The notes: a model not told the origin generated them from the letters alone. Counted from the stretch's first letter, positions 31,501 to 42,497 are shown. The stretch: 64,000 bases of DNA from Trichomonas vaginalis G3 (GCF_026262505.1 NC_067205.1:19713645-19777644); one strand, 5' to 3'. Translations and numbers: made by a program.

Positions 31501-34500
31501 ATGAACAAAAACGGAACAGCTAAAATGAATGATAATCAAATTAGAGCAGAAGGTAGAAGGTTATTTAAACGCTTCTATAACATTCCTGATGGTGTTAATC
31601 CTAAAACTCGTAGAAGCTATTTAAATGAAGCAATAGATGCATATGAAGGGTTTGACATTTCATCAGAAAGTGAGAGATTAGCGAGAATGTTAAATGTTAA
31701 TATTGATTTCTATTATTGTGATCCTCAACCAGAAGACGTGGACATAAATAAGGTAGACTTTCCATTAGTGGAATCAATAATGATAGATCCAGAATTTGAA
31801 ACAGTAAATATTTTATTAACACAGAGTCCATGTGGAAAACTTCACGCTGACAGAATAACAGACGTTGAAGCACTCACCGGCTATAAAGTTTGTCCATATT
31901 GTAAAGAAGAAGTTTATTCTATCCGTGATGATCCAGAAAGGAAAAACCAAAGAAGATTTTTAAAGCATTGTGAGAAATGTAAAGAAAATAATGGGAGATT
32001 AATTCAAGACGTTCAGTTGCAAAAGACACAGCAACCATATGCACCACATATTACGAAACAGAAGATATATCAGTGGTTATTAGCTCATAATTTGCAGGAA
32101 TATTATAAACCGACAAGATATTATATTACTTTTGACTTCGAAACATTAGAGACTAAAGAAGAATTACAACTTTCTGAGTGTGCAACTTTGAACGCTTACT
32201 TAAAACCATTCATGGTATCATCAACGGTTAAATTAAACGATAAAACATATACGAGGAATTTTTGCTTAACTTCAAGTGATTCTTTTATTTCTGATTGGAT
32301 TGAGTTTTTATTTTCAACCTGTTCATTAGTTGCTAAATCAAATATTGAACAATATGAAGAATTATTGAAGCCGCAAACGGTGGGGACTTTATCTCATACA
32401 TTAAATGAAAAACAGAAGGAAGCATTTAAAGAACTTCTAGATGAGGAATTCAATAAAGTGAATATCATAGGTTTTAATTTGGGAAAGTTTGATTTAAATT
32501 TAATTCTGCGTGATTTAAACACTGCAAAATGGAAAATAAAATCAATGCTGGGTTCATCTTCACAATTTAAGCAAATCATTGTAAAGAAAACAAACGTTCC
32601 ATATGAATTGAGATTTATTGACATCAGAAATTATATAGCGGGTGGGACATTAGACCAATTCACTCAAGATTTCGGAAACAATAAATCACGTGTTAAATCC
32701 TTTTTCCCTTATCAATTCATCACATGGGAATTACGAAGAAGAATTATATAAAGAGGAACCATTCACGAAAGATTCATTTTATTCAGCATTAACTCAAGAA
32801 ACTATATCAGATAGTGATTATCAAATATATCTCAATGATGCTAAAAATTTTAAGAATAGATTAGAATATTTTATTCATTATTGCAATAAAGATGTTGAAA
32901 TTATGATTGACCCAATCGATAAAATTATTGAAGAAACATTTGTTTATAAAATTGATATGCTTCATAATCTTTCTTTATCATCGAATGCTTCAATGATTCG
33001 TTACGCTTTAGCATATAAAGACTTTAATCCTAATGAAAAATATCCTGAGGAAGAGATAGAATCAAGTTTTGAATTAACGAAAAAGTATTGGAAATATAAA
33101 ATTGAATCATATAAGAAACAAGATGAAAAAGCAGAAAGGGATACTAAAAATAATGTTTCAATGGATGATTTTCAATACTATCACGATTTAATCCTTTCAT
33201 CTAAATGCAAAATGTGTGGTAAAGCGTTTACATATGCAAATAAACCAACATTGATAGAATCGATAATGAAAAACCACATACTAAAGAAAATTGTCAGTTA
33301 ATGTGTTGTTATTGCAATGTCGTAAAATCAAATAAAGATGAAGATGTTCAACGTTTAAGAATCAATTTAAGAAATTATGCATTAAAAAATAATTTACCAA
33401 TGACTTTAGATTCAGTTGAAGCTTATCACATTCTCCGTAATGGAATTACTGGTGGTCTATCAAATGTTCAACATAGAGTAAATCTTAAAGGAATCACGCA
33501 CATTAATAAACTTTCATATAATCCAGAAACTAAAACTGTATCAAATGAGGACACCACCAACATTATGACTCATTTCGTTGGTGTTGATTTTAATTCATTA
33601 TATCCTTCATCATTTTCATCTAATCCTCATGATTTCATTCAATATACTGACCATAAAATGTATATGCCGGGAAGATTGAATGGTGTTATCATTTGTGATA
33701 CAGCAACAAAGAAAGCAAAAGCACTGGGAATAATTAAGAAGAAAAATACTTTATTCGTGGCTGAAGTAAAGGGTCACATTGATGAAAAATACATTAATGA
33801 TTACATAAACTTTTTACCGATAATAAGAAACTTAGATATTATCACAGATGAAAAAACAATTGGCAGTTTTATGTATAATTACATGAAATCAAACAATCTA
33901 CCAGTTGACCAGAAACAGAGGAAATTAACTCAGTTAGCATCAACACACAACCAATATCAACCATTTTCTTCTTATTATCTTTGGTATCTAATAGACAGAT
34001 TTCATTTTATCATCGATGATATTCAATCAATTTTAACATTTACTAAAAACACTTGTTTTAATGAATTTGCGAACGAATTTATGAACGAAAGACAAAAGGC
34101 TGAATTAGAAGGAAATAAAGGAAAAAGTTTATTTTGCAAGATTTCACTTAATGGATCATATGGTTACGATGCAATGAATACACAAAATTACGCAAAGACT
34201 AAAATAATGAATGCACAGAAGGCACGCGTTGCATGTATGTCAAATAAGTTTAAAAACATAAGAGAAATAGGTGAAGATACATATCAAGTGATGCTTAAAG
34301 ATAGATTTTATAGATGTGATACATGTTTACAAGAGGCATTCTTCACTTTAGATAATGCTAAATACTGGTATTTGGTTTTCATTTATGATTTTATGTATAA
34401 ATGCATGAATGTTAATCGTTTTCATTTCATTGAAGGTGATACTGATTCATCTTATTGGGCAATCGCTGGCGACCCAAATCTTCCTAACACTCAAGCATTT

Positions 34501-34965
34501 CAAGCAATTGTTACCGATAAACAATTTTATGATAAAAACATTTTCAAATTCGCACCATTTGATTTCTTCTGTTTTGATGAGAAATTTAAACCTAAATTAA
34601 AGAATAAAGCTGAAGAAAAAGCACATGAGAAGAAGTTATTGGGTTTAGCAATTGAGAAACAAGGTGATAACATGGTTGCTTTATGCCCTAAGTGTTATAC
34701 ATCATTCAACGGTTCAATTGATGGAAGTGATTTTAAAAAGATTGCACAAAAAATGAAAGGTGTTAGTTTACGACAAAATAAACAATTAACACCTAAAAAT
34801 TATTTGGATATAATAAATGATAAAGTGATATTTGATGGTCAGAATATTAATTTACAACTTAAAAACGGGTCAATGACTCGCTTAACAATCGGTAAGACTG
34901 CATTAACAGGAGCACACACTAAGGCTGTATGTTGTGAAAATGGATGTTGTATGCCATTTATTTAA
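31501..34965 (+). pseudogene. Polinton protein-primed family B DNA polymerase, broken
   Basis: Exonuclease motifs FDFETLE and NIIGFNLGKFDLNLI, polymerase motif A DFNSLYPSSF, motif B KISLNGSYGY and motif C EGDTDSS are all recognisable and in the right order. Two Cys-pair elements (CPYCKEE, and CKMCGKAF with CCYCN later) look like zinc-binding inserts. Length of about 1150 codons fits Polinton pPolB. In the family it replicates the element using a protein primer. Broken, with few breaks. Confidence 0.9.
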
Positions 34966-35112
34966 TACAATTTAAAATTTTATTTTTAATAAAATGCCAC
35001 AGAAGAGACAAAAGGAACCGTTAATGATGCGATTCAATATGTAAATAATGGTTTTGATACTATGATTCAAAGAGGTGGGCACCCTTAAAACATTTATTTT
35101 ATTTTTATATAA

Positions 35113-35220
35113 ATGGATAACACAGATTTAAAAAATTTAATTTATGATTTAGTACTTAATCAAAATTTTCTTAATTATTATGAATTAAAATCATATCTCC
35201 AAAAACATAATAAAGGGTGA
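35113..35220 (+). CDS. Polinton small ORF (35 aa)
   Basis: A short frame (MDNTDLKNLIYDLVLNQN...) with the shared T-rich ATATAA leader before the ATG. Function unknown. Confidence 0.4.
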   Translation: MDNTDLKNLIYDLVLNQNFLNYYELKSYLQKHNKG

Positions 35221-35224
35221 TGAT

Positions 35225-35545
35225 ATGGATTATTATTATCCATATTATAAAAATGAAATTTTGAAATATCATGATAAAATAATTTCTAAAATTAAAGACA
35301 AAATTAAAAATAATGAATATACAAAGGGAAAAACTAAATCACAACTTAAACAGTTGAAAGATTTCAAAAATAAAGTATTAACAGAAGAAGATATTGATGA
35401 ATTATATAAATTATATAATCCTGAGCCGCAAAAGCCAAAGGAACAAAAACAAAAGGTGCAAAACACCCAGGTCCTTCAGACCATAAATGATGCACAAGCT
35501 TTAATTTATGATTCATTAGTTAAACATATTCAGCCCGACTTTTAA
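35225..35545 (+). CDS. Polinton ORF, Lys/Gln-rich (106 aa)
   Basis: Follows the 35-aa ORF almost directly. It is highly charged, with a predicted helical Lys/Glu centre and a PQKPKEQKQK stretch. No motif recognised. Confidence 0.5.
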   Translation: MDYYYPYYKNEILKYHDKIISKIKDKIKNNEYTKGKTKSQLKQLKDFKNKVLTEEDIDELYKLYNPEPQKPKEQKQKVQNTQVLQTINDAQALIYDSLVKHIQPDF

Positions 35546-35546
35546 A

Positions 35547-36626
35547 TGAAGATCAACTTTTGGAATTCATCCTTCAACATAAACTCGAAGCGGGAAAGTA
35601 TATCAAACCTTTATATACAGCATATTTAAAACAAATGAATAGAATACATCCAGAATTAATGAAGGAATGAAACAAAACTTCATCATCCAAAATCAAAGCA
35701 GATAAAATTAAACCACTTGCAACACCAAAACCTCCAACGAGTACCTCCTCCTCCTTCAGTTAATCCTTCATCATTCACTTTATTATATCCATTTCAAACA
35801 TTAAAGAAGCAAAAAGATTTTAAAAAGGATTTCAAGATATTAAATAAACCAATTGACCCGAAAATTCAACCGTTAAAGGAAAAATTTAGTCGCCCTTCAT
35901 TTGCACCATATCCATATTCATACGAAATCGATCATTTAGAATATTCAAAAGGAAACGTTACTTATTTATTTGCCATTAACATTAACACTAGATATTTATA
36001 TTGCATTCCAGTGAAAGGGAAAACAGAACAGGAAACAAGAAGAGCTATTCAATACTTACTAGATCATGAAAGAGTAGATAATATCAGGGGTGATGGTGAT
36101 AAAGGATTTCAGGCAGCTATGGCTCATTATTTCCCACAAATTAATTTTTTCTTTTCATCCTCTCCATATACGTTTCATAATAAAATAGTTGATGCGGTAA
36201 TGAGAACTCTTAGAGATGCGTTAGGGGTTAACGGTCGGATGGGATGGAAATCATGACTCCATCATACAGCAGTTAGTATATTATTACAATAATACATGGC
36301 ATAGAACTATAAACATGAAACCAGTGGAAATGAAAATGATATTTCAAAAGAATGGGAATATATTAGAAAGCAAATGGAAAGGTTAAATGATGTTAAAACG
36401 TGAACAAATTAATTCGGGGCTCATGAATTTTAAACAAGGGGATAAAGTTTTGATTCATCTCGATTATGGAAAAACTGATAAATCAATGACAAAAAGAAGA
36501 CGAAGATTTGACACAATAGCTGAATTTATTAGATATATTAACGGCAATGCATTAGTTGAGGTTAACAATAAATTAATAGAAATTCCGATTTATTTTATTA
36601 CTCCATTATATTTAAATAATATTTAA
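35547..36626 (+). pseudogene. Polinton retroviral-type integrase, broken
   Basis: The rve core is visible around EIDHLEYSKGNVTYLFAIN (first Asp), NIRGDGDKGF (second Asp) and the following helix. The C-terminal part FKQGDKVLIHLDYGK...FDTIAEF resembles the SH3/chromo-like tail of Polinton integrases. In the family it inserts element ends with a 6-bp duplication. Broken. Confidence 0.85.
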
Positions 36627-36645
36627 TTTTTTTAATTCGTAAGAA

Positions 36646-36966
36646 ATGAGTGACAACGAAGCATCTAAGAGTCCTGATTCAATTAAGATTCAGAGTCCAG
36701 ACGATGAATATAAAAAGAAACTAAACAGAATTAAATCAAAAATATGCTATTACAAAAAGAAGCTGCAATGCGGCGGGGCTGATGCCCATAAAACTAAAGT
36801 AATTGAAAACGATAAAGAGAGGAAAGAAATAATCGAAAAATTAGAAACTTACCGTTCAATCCTTAAACTGAGTGAAGCAAAAATAAAAGAATTTAATAGA
36901 ATAAATAAATTGATTGGAAGAGATGAATTTAATAAAGATGAATTTTTAAACTCAATCCAAATTTAA
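36646..36966 (+). CDS. Polinton coiled-coil ORF (106 aa)
   Basis: An ATG after the shared T-rich leader. The protein is Lys/Glu-rich with heptad-like spacing from about residue 25 to 85 and a GGADAHKT break. No family recognised. It is the last plus-strand gene before the strand switch. Confidence 0.5.
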   Translation: MSDNEASKSPDSIKIQSPDDEYKKKLNRIKSKICYYKKKLQCGGADAHKTKVIENDKERKEIIEKLETYRSILKLSEAKIKEFNRINKLIGRDEFNKDEFLNSIQI

Positions 36967-36969
36967 TTT

Positions 36970-37153
36970 TTATTCCTCTTCGACAACGTCTCTTCGAGAC
37001 GCCGAACCCTTCTGGGTTCTTCTTTCCATCATTACTGCATAACCGCATCTTCTCGGTTTTCGTGGTTTGTTGTTTTTAATTAGTTCTTGCATCATTTTTC
37101 ATTTCCTCCCTTGTTATGATTCGTGGTAAATTTTGAGCTTGTGGGGTATCCAT
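36970..37153 (-). pseudogene. Polinton small basic ORF region on the minus strand
   Basis: Minus-strand frames rich in Arg/Lys (KPRKPRRCGYAVMMERR) with an ATG near 37153 after an AT-rich leader. A small basic protein here marks the beginning of the minus-strand half of the element. Broken or overlapping frames; function unknown. Confidence 0.4.
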
Positions 37154-37354
37154 TTATATAAAAATAAAATTTTGTTATCAGTTATTTTATCGTTAATGGT
37201 TTTTAGGTTATTCAATAATTAATTATTTTTGAAGAACTGAAGGTGTCACTACGTCACCATGTCACCAGGTTAATTAACTTCTCTTAAAATTACTGACAAC
37301 ATGACATTTAGACATCACAGCAGGATTAATGCAAAAATAAATTCAAATCGTACT

Positions 37355-37694
37355 TTATAAAGCTTCATTTACAGGTATTTCATTGTCAGTAAATGAATCC
37401 TCATTATCGTTTGGTTCAACCTGTTTATATAATCCTTTCATTTCTTCTTTCAAAACATAACACCATGTTTGTTTACCATCTATTCTTCTCTGTTTCCTAT
37501 CACATTTATCCTTAATGCTCATTTGAAAGTTTTTGTCTTTCATGTCTGATGGTTTGCAGCATAGAGCATTTTTACACGTCATACCTGCACACAATTCATC
37601 ATAATGTATATTTATCCATACATCTAAAGGATTTGTTGATAATTCTATTAAATCTTGTTTGGCTTCAGTCATCGGTATGATTCGTACATTAAAT
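37355..37694 (-). CDS. Polinton Cys-containing ORF, C-terminal part, runs into gap
   Basis: About 112 codons on the minus strand before the N run, containing DELCAGMTCKNALCC and KQTWCYVLKEEMKGLY, ending in an acidic tail. Five Cys in a short span suggest a metal or disulfide site. Family not recognised. The apparent continuation beyond the N run into protein B is an artefact of the gap. Confidence 0.6.
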
Positions 37695-37794
37695 NNNNNN
37701 NNNNNNNNNNNNNNNNNNNNNNNNNNNNNNNNNNNNNNNNNNNNNNNNNNNNNNNNNNNNNNNNNNNNNNNNNNNNNNNNNNNNNNNNNNNNNN
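37695..37794. other. Assembly gap, 100 N
   Basis: Exactly 100 N, a conventional placeholder. Missing must be the right part of the Polinton, the rest of module copy 3 (chromodomain ORF and gene A) and the 3' part of protein B copy 4, so the real gap is probably many kilobases, or the join is wrong. Confidence 0.95.
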
Positions 37795-38467
37795 AAGAAA
37801 CATCAACTAATCCTTCATATCCTTCTTGAGAATTATTTATATAATTACATCGGTCAATTCTTCCTTGACAAGAAAACCCAGTAATAATACAGAAAGCTGC
37901 TTTTAAATTCATTTCAAAATTACAAAATGAAACATTTACTGTTGATTCAACATCATCATAACTAAAACCTGTACATCGTACTGAAATACAGTTAGAAACG
38001 TTTGTTTTTGAAAGTGATGTAAAACCTTGAGATTGGTAAATCATTAAATCTACTGAACTATTTCCTCCATTACAAATTGATCCTTGGAGGAGTGTACTGT
38101 TAATTTCGCCATATAAATAAGTAAATTGGCCAACTGATGGAGTTTGACTTTCAAATGAACAGAATTTATCAATAATAATGTTATTTTTACTATAACTTTG
38201 AATATATACTGTACCTGAACCTTTTGAAAAAACGTTTTCGCAAAGTAAAATCGAGTAATCTTTTGTATATTCGAATTTAACTGCTCTATCTTGAAGATTG
38301 GTAAACTTGCAGATGTATGCAAAGCATTTGTTAGATGCTGCTGTGACTTTTTCAACTTCACCGGTAAAAACTTCGGAAGGAGGACTAATTCCTTCATAAT
38401 AAAGGTTCCAAACACTATCTTGATCAGCATCGCTATGGGAATACTTCTCGAATGCAATTAATTGCAC
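37795..38467 (-). CDS. Module copy 4: protein B, C-terminal part lost in gap
   Basis: The N-terminal 224 codons are present and identical to the array type, apart from a 3-base difference near 37912 giving EMNLKAAF instead of ENLKAAF. It opens with GTG at 38467; the adjacent-frame leader ATG is at 38492. Confidence 0.65.
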
Positions 38468-38625
38468 TTAAACAATGAGTTTTTTGACTCATTGCAAAAG
38501 TAATAAAAAGGATGGGGGTAAAACTTTCAGTGAAATTCAATGATACATTCATCAAATATTTAATATTTATGTTTTAATTTTGTTAATTCACAAGTTTAGT
38601 TGTTCAGAATTATTCATTTTTTATA

Positions 38626-38866
38626 ATGTCTGGGAAATCTATTGTACGTGTTACTTCTCATCGAGCTGATAATAACAAATTATATTATTGTATTCAATGT
38701 AATGATAATACATTTCTCTGGGTAACTCCAAACTCCATAAATGATGAAACAAATAAATTATTTGTAAGGTACTTTTATAACGACAGATCCTGTTGATGAT
38801 GATTTATTTTTAACTCGAGAAGATAAAGATAATCCAAGCATTGTATTCAAAGAAAAATATAACTAG
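38626..38866 (+). CDS. Module copy 4: chromodomain-like ORF
   Basis: From the ATG at 38626 the frame gives about 56 codons to a TGA (VRVTSHRADNNKLYYCIQ, NDNTFLWVTP, LFVRYFYNDR). The next frame continues PVDDDLFLTREDKDNPSIVF to the TAG at 38864-38866. The alternation V-x-x-HR...YY-x-I...TFLWV...L-x-x-YF recalls a chromodomain (methyl-lysine or transposon-type). Confidence 0.5.
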
Positions 38867-38908
38867 ATGAATAATATAACAATTTATAAATATAAACAAA
38901 TAAAACAA

Positions 38909-39948
38909 TTAATCAATTCCTTTAAGGAACTTATTATTATAATTATAGGCTGATTTGGCATTATCTCTTTTGATTCTGGGAGTAGATTTATAATTATCAT
39001 CATCTGAACTAGAATTATCAAGGAATTTTCGTTTAAAAGGCGAGGTTTTTGAATGGGTTTCTTTATTTGTTGTTGTTTTTGGAGTTGATTGTTGATAATT
39101 TTCTTTTTGTGAAATTTTTGTTGTTGATTTGCTAATTTTAGGTGTATTGTAATTATACTTCTTTGGTGTATTGAATTTGTCTTGTTTGAGTCCGGATTCA
39201 TCATCACTTGATGAAGAGAATATAAATCTTGATCCGTTTTTAAGAGTTAAAGGGGATATTTTATCTGGGTCACTATCGAATATATGGTTGAACTCAAATA
39301 GATATGTTTCATTAGACAAAACTGACTCTGAAAGTCGAGATCGATAATTCATTGTCGAAATGACCTGATATTTATCTGGATCTGTTTCGTATCTGTTCAG
39401 TTTAGGATATTTACTAACACGAAAGCCACGATGATCGTCATCACTAGCATAAACTCCGTCTTTTGGAATTCCAAGAAACAAAACTTCTTCGTTGTTTTCT
39501 TCTTCATATGAATATTCATATTCAATATCAATATCAATTCCTGTGTTTAATTCTTGTTGTTCTTCAATAAATGCAGCATTTGGTTTTCTTTTGACTCTTT
39601 TTGAGCCTTTCTTAGGTTTTTCGTAAGGTTGACGAGGTTTGTAATAGTCATATTCTGGATAAAACTCGAAATTATCTTCTTTTTCTTCTTCTTCAAGATA
39701 TGAATATGAATTTTTTGTATTTGTGGAAATTATTGATGTATTTATTTCGGATTTTTCTTCTGTAATGTCGTCAAGCTGTAATTGGTCTTGTGATGGAATT
39801 ATTTCAGAAATTTTATTATTAATAGATTTTTTAATTGGTGATTCATTAAATAATTGATCTTCGGCTTCTTCTGATATACTTTCTAATATGAAATTTGAAT
39901 TAGAATTGTTTCTTACAAAATTATTTTGAAAATGTAGGATTTCGTTAA
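38909..39948 (-). pseudogene. Module copy 4: protein A, 5' end replaced by spacer
   Basis: Open from the C-terminus through the acidic middle to NEILHFQ, where sequence changes to the spacer. No ATG remains at the left; the only near-start is a TTG at 39481. EAEDQ replaces EVEDQ of copies 1-3. Confidence 0.7.
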
Positions 39949-41424
39949 CACCGCTCGCATTTTTGTTCGCTATACTTATTTAAATTAAGCTACCTTAAAC
40001 ATACTTGTACCAAATATTAAAACTCTCTCAAATGTTAAATACAAAATTAATTAAATTATTAAGTTGAAAACTTTCACAATTTTCCACTTTAATATGCGTG
40101 CTTGACTAGGAACATCAATGGTAACATCTCGATATATTCATTTGTGGCAAATAAAAAGATTATGAAATTTATTATGAATATTACACAAAAAAAGGAGGTG
40201 ATAGCAAGACAAAAATAGACATATTATCATGTTTGTCTAATTCATCTATGCATTGTATATAATCGAAATTTATTTTGTAACTCACGTATTTTCAAGCTAC
40301 CTTAAATATCTTCCTAGTATAAAATCGTTTACAATTCATTTCCACTCAAATCTAGTTAAATTTATTATAATATTATTATCAATATAATTCCTTACTCATA
40401 AATCACTCATTATCTCACACATATGATATAAGCTCAGCTAGTATTATCTAAATTTTTCATTATTACTCCTTGAATAAATCTACATGTGGAACCCTGAGTT
40501 GAGTGACTTCTAAATATTCATGATTAAAAATGTGAACCAAATTGCAAATTTTTAATAAAACCAAGCAATCCATGATGCATACTGTTATAAATTTATGAGA
40601 AAGACATGCAGCATTATGAGAAAAGACTACGTTTTTTCTCTCAAAAAATTGAATTGCTATTCAACTGCGATTTTGAGATGACTATATTATAATAAATTTA
40701 ACTAGATTTGAGTGGAAATGAATTTTAAACGATTTTATATTAGGAAATGGTGTCTATTTATGCCAAGGCATATAATAAATAATAATTTTGAGGATATATT
40801 AGCCATAAGACTTAAATAGCTTAGTGGAAAACTCAATAAAGATTAGGACAAGTATTATTCTCCAATATCGATGATTTCAAACTTGGAATTGGGCGAAATT
40901 ATTTGATAAAAATTCCATTGGAAGGATTTGAAAAGTTTTAACTATAATGAATGTATAACTTATGTGATAAGAAATTGAAATGAATATGAGTTTAAAGGAA
41001 TTAATTAAGAAAATTTATTAGAATATATACTGAATTAAAAGACATAACTTGCATAAAAATAAATGATTTAGCTAAAATATTTTAATAACCCTCGATCCCA
41101 AAAATTACAAAGCATTCCAAAGTTTCGAGATATTTAAATTTTAATAAAATTTTCGAAATTTAATTTTTTTCTAAAGTGTCAAATAACGTATTTTCTTTCA
41201 GAAATATTTTTCAAAAATTTCATGTTCACGTTTATAAGCAATATATACTGAGTAATATTTTTTGGCGATGTCAGATTTTTTTGAATGGTTTACGATTTTT
41301 AACATAGGTTTATTCCTAATATTACTAAATAAATATTTTATTTATTACAATTTTGGTCGCTCAAAAACCATAAAATTTTGAGAGTTGGAGTACTTCTAAA
41401 AAAACATGTAAAATAATATTGTTC
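39949..41424. repeat. Spacer of the 4-kb unit (first occurrence)
   Basis: 1476 bp without convincing ORFs, starting ACACCGCTCGCA inside gene A (shared GTTAA) and ending before GTATGTCAGGA, which is again shared with copies 1-3. It replaces about 320 bp of the gene A 5' end and the plus-strand remnant. It contains a 59-bp inverted repeat (own entry) and two AAGCTACCTTAAA direct repeats at about 39988 and 40294. Origin unknown. Confidence 0.75.
40313..40744. repeat. 432-bp inverted-repeat segment (MITE-like) in the spacer
   Basis: Left arm 40313-40371 and right arm 40686-40744 are inverted copies, 59 bp with two mismatches, with 314 bp between. The arms begin CCTAGTATAAAATCG and end in CGATTTTATATTAGG. 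No clear target duplication flanks it. It recurs in every spacer at +4003. It could be a small non-autonomous DNA element or a hairpin-forming RNA. Confidence 0.7.
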
Positions 41425-41468
41425 GTATGTCAGGATGTGAAAAGTGCATACTTGTGTAATTGAAATTT

Positions 41469-42470
41469 TTATCGTTTAATCAATAAAACAAGTGAAATAT
41501 CAAATTTACCAAAAAGAAAATTTATGGATTTAAAAGAAGAACAAATTTTATTTTCTTTCTTTGGAACAAATAATAATACTATTTCAAGATTTCCTTCACA
41601 TGGACGTAATCCAATGAATGTTAAATTATTCTTAAATGATTCTGTTCCTCTCTCTGTTGTATCAACTGTTCTATCAGTTGATAAATCATCAATACTACAT
41701 TGATGTATATAAATTTGTCCATAATATGCTTCAAATAAAACTCCTTTGTTATTCTGTTGATTGTTTTGGAAAGATGAATTGAAAATATCAAGTCTACTAA
41801 AAGAAACATCAACTAATCCTTCATATCCTTCTTGAGAATTATTTATATAATTACATCGGTCAATTCTTCCTTGACAAGAAAACCCAGTAATAATACAGAA
41901 AGCTGCTTTTAAATTCTCAAAATTACAAAATGAAACATTTACTGTTGATTCAACATCATCATAACTAAAACCTGTACATCGTACTGAAATACAGTTAGAA
42001 ACGTTTGTTTTTGAAAGTGATGTAAAACCTTGAGATTGGTAAATCATTAAATCTACTGAACTATTTCCTCCATTACAAATTGATCCTTGGAGGAGTGTAC
42101 TGTTAATTTCGCCATATAAATAAGTAAATTGGCCAACTGATGGAGTTTGACTTTCAAATGAACAGAATTTATCAATAATAATGTTATTTTTACTATAACT
42201 TTGAATATATACTGTACCTGAACCTTTTGAAAAAACGTTTTCGCAAAGTAAAATCGAGTAATCTTTTGTATATTCGAATTTAACTGCTCTATCTTGAAGA
42301 TTGGTAAACTTGCAGATGTATGCAAAGCATTTGTTAGATGCTGCTGTGACTTTTTCAACTTCACCGGTAAAAACTTCGGAAGGAGGACTAATTCCTTCAT
42401 AATAAAGGTTCCAAACACTATCTTGATCAGCATCGCTATGGGAATACTTCTCGAATGCAATTAATTGCAC
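41469..42470 (-). CDS. Module copy 5: protein B, array type
   Basis: 333 codons opening with GTG after a TAA. Array-type patches: KFEYTKD (about 64), VRCTGFSYDDV (about 162), FCIITGFSC (about 191), VDVSFSR (about 220), QQNNKGVLFEAYY (about 238), RTVDTTERG (about 267). The ATG at 42495 heads the leader MSQKTHCLSAINCIREVF in the neighbouring frame, ending in TAG. A minus-strand TCACT at 42532-42536 could be its initiator. Many N-x-S/T sites and Cys in a beta-helix-like repeat fit an extracellular protein; this is inference, as no signal peptide is seen. Confidence 0.7.
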   Translation of the reverse strand: MQLIAFEKYSHSDADQDSVWNLYYEGISPPSEVFTGEVEKVTAASNKCFAYICKFTNLQDRAVKFEYTKDYSILLCENVFSKGSGTVYIQSYSKNNIIIDKFCSFESQTPSVGQFTYLYGEINSTLLQGSICNGGNSSVDLMIYQSQGFTSLSKTNVSNCISVRCTGFSYDDVESTVNVSFCNFENLKAAFCIITGFSCQGRIDRCNYINNSQEGYEGLVDVSFSRLDIFNSSFQNNQQNNKGVLFEAYYGQIYIHQCSIDDLSTDRTVDTTERGTESFKNNLTFIGLRPCEGNLEIVLLFVPKKENKICSSFKSINFLFGKFDISLVLLIKR

Positions 42471-42475
42471 TTAAA

Positions 42476-42497
42476 CAATGAGTTTTTTGACTCATTG
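42476..42497. repeat. 8-bp inverted repeat over the protein B leader
   Basis: CAATGAGT, six bases, ACTCATTG: a perfect short hairpin covering the leader ATG of protein B. Copies 1 and 2 have a shorter version (CAATGA/TCATTG) with different inner bases. It recurs in all units. Confidence 0.5.

Larger units (their letters stand above)
30041..37694 (+). mobile_element. Polinton/Maverick, left part, broken; right part in assembly gap
   Basis: Begins exactly where the chromodomain ORF is interrupted, with AGTAGTAGGG; Polinton ends commonly start with AG. Recognisable parts in order are small ORFs, a protein-primed family B DNA polymerase, more small ORFs, a retroviral-type integrase, and a coiled-coil ORF, all on plus. 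After about 36970 the coding strand switches to minus. Capsid, protease and packaging ATPase are not in view and would be expected to the right, beyond 37694. Several genes are broken, roughly half a dozen breaks in the visible part, so it is a fossil, though not very old since long frames survive. The right end and target duplication cannot be seen. Confidence 0.9.

Noticed and set aside
37355-38467. A 370-codon ORF running through the N gap
   Set aside because: It joins the end of a Polinton protein to protein B only because N codons are read through; the two parts are unrelated.
40193-40206. AAAGGAGGTGATAG, a perfect bacterial ribosome-binding-site sequence in the spacer
   Set aside because: The genome is eukaryotic and no ORF follows at the right distance; coincidence in purine-rich sequence, repeated only because the spacer is.
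42053-42460. A 135-codon frame starting MHSRSIPIAMLIKI, present in every module
   Set aside because: It is an overlapping frame of protein B on the same strand; amino-acid text is low-complexity and differences between copies follow the protein B frame.
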